64,000 nt of DNA. Source: Gracilariopsis chorda (taxonomy: Eukaryota; Rhodophyta; Florideophyceae; Gracilariales; Gracilariaceae). Position 1 is the stretch's first letter; each line of letters opens with the position of its first letter. Where the stretch lies: positions 97,903 through 161,902 of the forward strand of contig NBIV01000165.1 of assembly GCA_003194525.1 (NCBI GenBank), given 5' to 3'. Made by a program: the position numbers and the translations under genes. Of the stretch, positions 56,300 through 64,000 are shown piece by piece. The notes under the pieces are model-generated. The model was given only the letters and a program-made list of their open reading frames with translations. It was not told the DNA's origin and searched no databases.

Positions 56300-57330
56300 A
56301 GAGGAAGCAGGCTTTTATTAGGGAGCCTCCGAGAAAGAATGAAGAGCCTTGATATTAAAAATTAGGGGTTTCAAATCTAGCGGTTTATACTTTGGTGTTC
56401 TTAGCATGAAGAAAGGTTTTATGTTATTGTAAGAACCTCCATATTAACTTTTAGGGTTATTAAATGTAAGGGTGTTTACGGGAATATATTAGCATTAGGA
56501 AATGTTATATATTATTGTATTCCCTTCATATGGCAATGTTAGGAGGTTTTAGTTGTTTTAGGTGCAGTTGGAGAAAAACAGGAGAGGTACAAAATTTTTG
56601 TATGGAGGTACCGTGGGGGTGTTAAAACTGATAAGAATGTTTTCCGTATTAGGGGTTTTAGGGAGCAGGGATGTCGTTTTAAAGGATTAGCGCTACAGGG
56701 TGTGAGGGTTGTATATTTGTTCGCTCGGCAAGGTTTTAGCCGCTTCCGTCCTGGTAAGCTGCACTTTTGATGATTATGGATTTGTCAGAGTATTAAAGGT
56801 TGGAATTTGAATAATGAAAATTGCAAGATGTAAAAAATCGTGTATATGGCGTAGTTCTCTAGACGTAGAAATATGTGATTAGAACGTCTTAGGGGTTTTT
56901 GTAAACGTTATTTTTCGTTTTAGTGTGTTTTGGTGATCTGTGTTCCGTGGAGGGGAGTGTGAATGTTTTTAAAAAGATTGTGACTGGCCGTACACTTAAG
57001 AAATGCAAGTTCTACTGAATTTTTGTATTTAGGGGTTTTGTTTTAGGGGCGTTTTTGCGATCGGGTCTAGGCGTTTTCTAGGGGTTGTATTGGTATTAGG
57101 GGTTTTACTTCTAGACACTTTGGGGGGTTGCACTTAGATTCCTAGGTTTTACTTTATTAGTGTTTTAAGGAGTTTTAGGGGTTGCAGAATGTTAACAGAA
57201 ACAGAATTTTCTTGCATATCATGTGCTGTTGTGAAGGGTTTTTTTTTGGACTTTAGGGGGTCGGCGTTTTGTGCGGCAGAAGTGTGCAGCGGTATGCAGA
57301 GCACGTTTTGTGTTAGGGGTTTTTAATTGG
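56300..57330 (+). repeat. AT-rich tract with dispersed TTAGGGG(TTTT) telomere-like motifs
   Basis: At least a dozen plus-strand copies of TTAGGG or TTAGGGGTTTT occur (for example about 56364, 56451, 56649, 57029, 57097, 57175, 57313). They are scattered rather than tandem and all on one strand. Very few frames are open. The texture suggests subtelomeric DNA or a degenerate interstitial telomere, next to a telomere-linked-helicase-like gene. Related motifs recur at 63672-63712. Confidence 0.6.
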
Positions 57331-57487
57331 AATGGTTTGTTGTGCACCGCTGTAGGCGGTGTTCATTAGGTAATAGTGCTGTGGTAAGTTTAAAAGATAG
57401 TGGCGTGGCTATGCGAATAGCGAGCTCGGAGACTTTGGGGTGTTTTAGGGTCTCTCGACCTCCGCGGCAATGAACGTCAGGAAGTTT

Positions 57488-57593
57488 TCCTGTCATACAT
57501 GAACGTAGTGGTCGCTCGACCACTGCACCAAAAAAGAAGTAATATTTTTGGAGGGTAGTGGTCGAGCGACCACCCTGTGAATGTACGACAGGA
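57488..57593. repeat. Inverted repeat, about 41-base arms with 23-base AT-rich loop
   Basis: Arms 57488-57529 and 57553-57593 are imperfect reverse complements. The core GTGGTCGCTCGACCACT is perfect over 17 bases. TCCTGTC and GACAGGA pair at the base. It sits about 190 bases beyond the 3' end of the RecQ-like gene and could act as a terminator or be a small foldback element. Confidence 0.75.
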
Positions 57594-57785
57594 CTTTTTC
57601 CTGTCGTACATGCATAATACAGATAAGAATACAGTACAAGGAAGCGGAAGGTGTTTTTCGTTTTGGTTGCACATGCGCGTTTCTCACCGTGTGAGGATGT
57701 GTGGGGAGTTTTTATACGTAACGAATAGAAACATGTGAAGCTTATGGCCACAAATTTATTGTTATGATCATGGTGTCACGAAAAG

Positions 57786-60700
57786 CTATACAAGATCAGT
57801 TGTAGATTTGTACCAGGTGATGAGGCGTATAAGGTTGGGAACGGCCCTGGGGTCTGTTGTCGTCAACCAGGAGTGGAAAAGTTGGTCTTGTTGCTGTGCT
57901 TTAGCGGATTCGGATGTACTGCTCGTAGAAATATTGTTGAACTGAGAGTTGCGTTCTTCGTCAAAGAGGTTGAGTGCAATGGTGTTGCGCATGTCTGGGT
58001 CTTTGCGCCAGAGAAGCCATGCAATCTGGCGCAGTGGGATAAACTCACATGCCCGAGTACCATATGTTTTGGGATCTGAATGGGTCTTGAGTCTCTTGCA
58101 GTATCCCATATGGCACTTGTAGCAGGTCTTGGGTGGGTTCTTGTTGTGTGGGCACTCAACCGCGTCGTGGGAGTCCGAGAAGCATCGATAGCATCGAATG
58201 GATGCATAGGAGCATACATGGTTTTCCTTGGTTACGGGAGTTTGAGCTTGGATAAGACACGGAACGCATAAAGAGTGGAGACGGCGTGCTATCTCCTGAA
58301 TGTGGCGCACAATACGAGCGGGGGGAATGGAGTTGATGCGATAAAAAAAGGAAGCGGAAATGTTATACTGAAGCGGGCTGGTGTGCCGCTCTGAAGAAGA
58401 GAAAGAAGTGATGAAGGGCGGCGAAGACGAGAGGAGGTTGTTGTTTAGGCGTTTGACTGAATTTGCGGCTGCAGACGCCGAAGGGAGTCGTTGTAGCGAT
58501 GGGGGAGAACCATTGTATGGCGGCATCTGAAGGTTTGAGCTTGGCTCCGGGAGGATGAAGGGAGACATGTCAAGATAGGCGGTACCTGTGGAGGCTATAG
58601 GTGTCTGATTTGGAGGGGAGGGTGTGGGTTTTGCATGCTGTGACGTTGTTTTTAGGGTAGAAGGGTTTTGGGTAGGTGCGGTTGGAAACGGGTTGGAAGT
58701 TGCGGAGTTTTTTCGCAAATGTCACAGTTCACAGCGGCTTCGGTGAATAACCAAACGCCTGGTTTGGTTCCATCAATGTGGGCGTAAAGGGCGTTACGGC
58801 GGCACACGAGCGTCAGTTCTATCCACGTCTTCACTTGGTTCCAGCGGTCTGTCGCAGGCGAGTAGACATAAGAACGGGCGACGTCGTTGGGGTTTTGGTT
58901 GTTTGTAGAGCAAAGAAGATCTTGTATCATTTTGAAGTACGGCTTTGAGTACATGGTGATGCAGCGCACATTTCGGCCGTCACGACCCGCTCTGCCGGCC
59001 TGCTGGGCAAGGTCGGCTAGGCTGGCACATCCTCCAAGCATTAGCACTAGCCGAACGTTTGGAGTGTCGAGTCCTGTTCCAAAGGCGGAAGTGCAAGTCA
59101 TGAAGATAATTCTTTGGGTTACGGTGGCGGATGGCGGAACGGAGAAGCGATGGAGCCAGTCGTCGTGTCTTTTATCCTTTTCGTGGTCGGATAAGCCGGC
59201 ATGATAGAAGAGGCAAATGAAAGATGTGGAAGGGAACTGGTGAGATAATGTTCCTTGTACGTATTGTTGAATGACGCGGTGTAGTTGTTCTGTAGTTGAG
59301 CGTGTGAGTGTGAATAGGATGATGCGGACCAAGGATTCAGTACTTGCGGTGAGCAATGTTGAGACTTGTTGTTGGAAGTACGGGACGCCCGTCTGAAGCA
59401 GATGTTGGAACAAGCTTTGATAGGTACCTTCGGCAGTACGAATTCGAGGGGCTTTTACGCTAGGGGAAGCGTCGTACACGGAGAAGTGGATATTGATACG
59501 GGCTGTGGAAGTGGTATACAGGTAAGCTGTTGGTATTGAGAGCTGTGATAGCAGGAGTGGACGATCGCGGGGCGGCACGGTGGCACTGAGCAGTACACGG
59601 GGTATATGGGGGGTTACCATGGAAAGCGCATTGTGGATGTGTGCAAGGGATGGGCGAAAGTGTTGCCATAACAGAAATAAATGCACTTCATCCACACGAT
59701 GCAGGCCAGTTTATGTTTGTGCAACAAACGTTGAAGCAGGGAGTTGAAAGAGGCGGAGTCAAGCACTTCGACTGACAATATATAGACATCCGCAAATGTT
59801 TCTGTGCCGCCATTGGTGTGCGGGGATGTGCTGCTCTGAAGCTGAAAGGCTGCCGCACGTTGTTCGTACTCCATAAGGAGGGCTTTGAGAGGAACGATAA
59901 TGATGGAGGAATATGAGCTCTTCTCCATGTAAATCGGGAGCAGTACAGACAATGTTTTTCCGGAGGCGGTGGGAGTGAGCATAGGCATGTTTCCCCGCTT
60001 TTCAAACACGGTCACCGTAACGGTAAAAATGCGTAGGTGATTTAAACAATGAGGAGCCATTGGCAAGCATTTGCAGGAGTGCGTTGAGGAACTTGCCGAA
60101 TCTGTGTTCGTAATTGAGCGGTGGGGGTGTATGGAGCGATGCACCACCTCTTGGGAGCTCGGATGGGGTTGGGCGGCTGTGGATTAAGGAGGATGAGCGG
60201 GCCAGGGGTGCAAACACGTCGTTGGGCGGTTTGGTAGGGCGGGGCAGAGGTGAAATTGGTTGTGATGCGGGAGTGGGGCGTTTGGCGGGAGGGGTGGTGC
60301 TCTGTTGTTGAGGAGTGTCACGGGAAGAGCGCTTCTTTGCGGCGTGTTTGCTCAAATTGAGTAGTGAGTGCCATTTGGTGGACCATTCTTTGTACTTGCT
60401 GAGTTCGGTGTGTCGCATTCCACTGACGTCGTGTGGGGTGCGTGCGTACATGAGCTCCGCAGTGTGTGCCATGTGCCCAGCTTGATTGTGCGCGGTGGAG
60501 ATGAATTCTTCCAGGATGGCCTTGGAGAGCCTGTTTTCAATGTCGTTTGCGGCGGTGGAGGAAATGAGAGCGGTGATTCATACTGTCTAGTTGCGGTAGA
60601 CGGCAAAGGTGAGTTTAAACCCAGCGTCGAACAGAGTGGAGCTGATGATTCGGCGAATGTTTCGAGCGTCCAGGGGCATGCCGTGCGTTGAGAACAACAT

Positions 60701-62990
60701 ACGCCAGTGTGCCTGTTTATGGGTTTCGCCATGTATAGCCGAAATGAACCAGGTTTCGAGCGGGCGAACGAGCGTCAGGTAAGTGAGAAGGATTTCAGCT
60801 GTCTTTGGATCTGGGAAGCGTGGAATTGGGCGAGCGCCTCCTTTAGCGTTTTGAGTTTTGAGGTAACGCGTGATGAGAACGGGTTGAGAGTCGAGAAGTA
60901 TGAGGCAGCGTTGGTGGAAAAAATCGTTGGGCAGACGATACGACTCAATCTCGGTTCCGCGAGCTGGGGAGCCGGAGGCAAAGTGGAGAACGACGAGGAG
61001 CCGCTCCTGGACTTTTTGTGCGCATGCGAGCCAGCGGGTGAGAGCAGATGTGTAGAAGTGGATACCAGCAATAAGAACTGTGGGGGTATCGTTGGGTGGT
61101 GAGGAGGGAGCTTGGAGCGAATGGTGCGATGTGTTTCCGCATGGGTTCTTTAGGCATTGCAGTACATACGGCAAGCAGGTGTGTAGAAAAGAGCCATTGT
61201 GCGGGTGTTGGAGGAAGGAGAAGCGAGGGTTTTTGTTTGATGGTTGGTCTTTTAGTGCGTGGATGTGGCTTGTGAATGCAGGTGGGAAGGGAGATCCCAA
61301 TAGCAGATTATCAATGATGATGTCTTCAATTTCGGCATGGAGCTTTTTGACGATAGAACCGAGCGCGGGCAGACCCAAGTGAATGTCGCGAACGATGCCG
61401 CAGTGCGGGTGCATATCGCAGTCCACGAATGATATGTTGATGCTTTCTTCAGTGGCGATGTTCATAGCAAAGCTGAAAGTGTTGCGGATGAAAGAAAAAG
61501 CATTGTTTGATTGCACGTCAACCGACAATTCCACTTGCTGCATCTCGGAAGTAAGCTGATGAGGGGTTTTTCGTTGCTGCTTGGTGAGTTTATGCACGTG
61601 ATGGATAGCGCATGCTGCGACCCCGTATTGGAGAGCGGTGAGCAGATGGGTGAGCTCGTCGGCACTAGCATAGCGGTAGCGCTCGTCGTGTTGGTTGATG
61701 GCATCTTCGGTGTTGTGAACCAGCACAGAAGTGGCCGCAATGAAGTTGCGCACAGTGAGTGTATGCGTAGATGCATACGGGGGGAGCGTCTGCAGAAGCT
61801 GGGCAGTGAGCGCGCTGTGTAGGAATTTAGGTTTTAGGTTAACGCTGTGGAGGTAGGCCGTAGTGTTTTGCGCTTGTGAAACCAGGTTGACGTCATGTTC
61901 GTGGCCTTTTTTTGTGAATAGCAAGAGACGGGCAATATCAGAGGCGTAGCGTTTGATCGTGTCCTGCAAGATGCTGCGGAAGTTGCTGTTGGAGCGTTGG
62001 TTGACCTTTTGGAGAAAAAATGGCGGAATGGAGCACATGAGAAATGGAACTTTGGTGAGGTACATGAAAACATCGTTGGCCATAGCAGCCATTGCATCGA
62101 TGTCGCTTGCACATGTTGGATTTGTGAGTATGGTTGCGTCCTTGAGGCTGACAGAAACAGACTGGAGTATGATGTCTAGCTTGATACACGCAATGAAGAA
62201 GTTGGGTTTTTGTTGTGCTTGTGGTTACAGATGCAGATGATTGGTTTGGATATGTCAGGTGCTTAAGCTTTTGAAGAAGTTGTTCACTGCTTCTTCGGTT
62301 TTGTGTTCCGGTTGCAGTATTTGTCGGTGTGTGGAGTTTGTGTTCGGGTTGGGGGGTTGCATGGGCTGTGGCAGTATCGGTGCCGGGGGTTGGGACTGGA
62401 GGTTTTGGGGTAGAAGGGGTTGCTGCAGAGTGTTGACCGTTTGGATAGGCAGTTGAAGGTGTTTGCTTATGGTTCCAACGGGGGAGGCGGAGCTCACCGC
62501 AAACAGCAGACGGCGAGGGCCGCCGAATATGGTTTGCACTTTTACGGTGCTTCGCTTCGATGTTTGTTCTATTAGCCAAGAAACCGAATGCGCGTGATTG
62601 GAATGTGGGATTTTGATGTGCTCATGGAGACGCTGAAGGTCAATGTAGCAGGAGGTGCACTGCGCGCAGCGGTAGCCGTTCAATATTTGCAGCCCGACTA
62701 GTGGACGCAGAACAGCCACGTTTTGGCTCGGCGCTTCCGGATCATACGAATTCCATAGCGGGGGGAGGTTGTTCTGCTTAATCATTTCGGTTCTGCGGGA
62801 CCAAATGATGTCGGATGCTTTGCGAGCCTCTTCCTGGGGGAGGAAGTGCGCCTTTCGGAGATGATAGCGCACGGCACGTCGCGAGGGGATGCCAGATTAG
62901 CAGTTGAGGCACAGGACGAAGAAGCCGATGGAGTGAATGGCAAGGGTGATAACGGTGTCGAGCGGGTTGGTGAAGGAGGGAGATGCATTT
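57786..62990 (-). pseudogene. Telomere-linked-helicase-like gene: C2H2 fingers, tyrosine-recombinase-like region, RecQ helicase, zinc knuckle
   Basis: Reading leftward, one phase (phase 1) carries most of about 5.2 kb. Finger 1 is FVLCLNC to RYHLRKAHF and finger 2 GYRCAQC to HEHIKIPH (62990-62600). A long helical region (62092-60587) ends with GSPARGTEI, ITRYLKTQ and FAVYRN. After two stops come AGHMAHTAELMY, then a Pro/Ser linker. The RecQ motor follows: TASGKT (Walker A), VDEVHLF (Walker B), LLSATVPP, FGTGLDTPNV and QQAGRAGRDGRN. A Cys-rich tail (CYRCFSDSHDAVEC, CYKCHMGYC) ends at 57786. Breaks: TAA in finger 1, TGA 62255, stops near 62226, 60587 and 60581, frameshifts near 60010 and 59697, and one at a run of six A near 58715. 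The layout resembles fungal subtelomeric RecQ helicases. The recombinase assignment is inferred from spaced Arg, Lys, Arg, His and Tyr. Confidence 0.75.
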
Positions 62991-64000
62991 CGTTCTCCAT
63001 CCGCGATCTGCCCGCCTGATGTTGAGATTATGGCGGTAGCGTTGGGGTTGGGACTGTTGGATTGTGGTGTGTTCGCGTTTGGAGCCGGACCAGGCTGGAT
63101 ATAAATCCAGTCCTATGGAGTGGTTGTGCAAAGTGAGGTTGTCCATATTGGTATGCTCGCAGAAGGGAAGGAGATAAAAAGAAAGGCAGAGCGAGAGATA
63201 GAGATGGGTTTTGGCGTGCAGTTGAGTTGTAGACGTTTTTGGGGGTAGGGGGAGAGATGGGAAGGGGTTTATTAGGGGCTGGTTGGTGGGCTTTTTGTAG
63301 TGATGATTGTGAGGGGGGGCTTGCGCAAAGGCGCCGCAATGTGGGTTTTTTTGGCGCGCTCATACAGCGTCGGAAGTATGAGCTCGCATAGGCTATGGGA
63401 CTAATACTCGTCAAACATGTAAACCATGAGGTGCAGAGGGAAACCGGGGCTGGCGCCGCTGGAGATATGTAGGCGTTCGTTTTGGTTCACACATGACGTC
63501 ATACACAACCTGTAATTGGGTTTTTGGTAAGGTGGGAGGTGTGCTGTGTGTGGGGGTGATACACATGCCCATGCGCACAGTGGGAATGAGCCGGTGCACA
63601 CCACAAAACGGCAGAGGATTACGTAATACGTTCTTACGCACATGCAAAGGAGCAGGTTTGAGGAATTTGTTTTAGGAGTTTTCACCCTTAGAGAGAGGGT
63701 GTTTAGGGGTTTTTATTGTGTTTTGTAGAAGTCGAAGATGGTGTCTGGGGCAAAGGGGTTACCAAGATTATTGGTCCAATCGTAAGAAGTACCGTAGTCG
63801 ATGAAGAGTTCCTCTCCGCGTGCTATACGGCGGGTAGCTCTGATTGTTATCAGAGTGTAAGGCTCGAGGTGCTTACGTGTTTTAAGCGCAGATTATCGCA
63901 GAACGATCAGCGTAGACATTGGCCGTTCTTTTGGGTTTGAAACCATCACGAACGGGCTGCGCGTCAGGATCCAACAGGAGGTACCTTGGGTCATTGATGA
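62991..64000. other. 5' flank of the RecQ-like gene, no gene recognised
   Basis: Frames on the minus strand (63414-63028, 63146-62778) may include untranslated leader or an out-of-phase N terminus of the RecQ-like gene. At 63670-63715 CCCTTAGAGAGAGGGTG and TTTAGGGGTTTTTA recall the telomere-like motifs at 56-57 kb. The last 250 bases give no identifiable product. Confidence 0.3.

Noticed and set aside
58700-58730. Programmed -1 frameshift at a run of six A in the RecQ-like gene
   Set aside because: The run is read as GAA-AAA-ACT, which does not fit the X-XXY-YYZ slippery pattern in phase. A simple indel is more likely given the many other breaks.

Overview
The window is nuclear eukaryotic DNA from a genome crowded with transposable elements. 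There is no bacterial operon structure. Relics of at least eight classes of mobile element are packed end to end and nested, with broken copies of ordinary nuclear genes between them: COP9 signalosome subunit 7, a metaxin, Mot1/BTAF1 and a Sec7-type ARF-GEF. Long reading frames without obvious introns and the mix of element families would suit a red alga with an inflated genome. A fungus or oomycete cannot be excluded. The organism call is an inference with low to moderate confidence.

Layout. 1-4.9 kb: 3' end of a Ty3/gypsy chromovirus (integrase tail, then a frame-broken linker and chromodomain), followed by a long antisense reading frame of unknown function. 4.9-9.6 kb: a SANT/MADF-like fragment, a dead Tc1/mariner transposase and a short kinase-like gene. 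9.6-16.4 kb: a broken unknown gene, CSN7 and metaxin relics that meet tail to tail, a 36-bp tandem repeat and an intact 472-residue orphan gene. 16.45-30.79 kb: a Mutator-like element (B) bounded by a perfect 9-bp target duplication, with a second Mutator-like element (A, 16515-24623) inserted in its left terminal inverted repeat. 30.84-35.54 kb: a truncated inverted copy (C) of the A family. 35.5-37.0 kb: a hAT relic. 38.3-44.7 kb: a degenerate Copia element. 45.3-46.5 kb: another unknown relic. 46.9-51.75 kb: Mot1 and Sec7 pseudogenes, both on the minus strand. 51.75-55.3 kb: a Copia gag-protease fragment, a Myb/SANT-like gene and a PIF/Harbinger transposase fragment. 55.3-57.5 kb: a satellite of about 75 bp and dispersed TTAGGGG-like motifs. 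57.8-63.0 kb: a broken gene combining zinc fingers, a tyrosine-recombinase-like region and a RecQ helicase, resembling telomere-linked helicases.

The most striking result concerns the three Mutator-like copies. In each, a Ulp1/SENP-type cysteine protease domain lies upstream of the MULE transposase (FAR1-like finger, DDE core, SWIM finger) in the same reading frame. In copy C the frame runs without a stop across the junction where copy A has a TGA. This points to an ancestral protease-transposase fusion protein of about 1,800 residues. Element A also carries a separate antisense acidic gene near its right end. A second candidate novelty is the antisense frame of about 680 codons, with one TGA, beside the chromovirus polyprotein.
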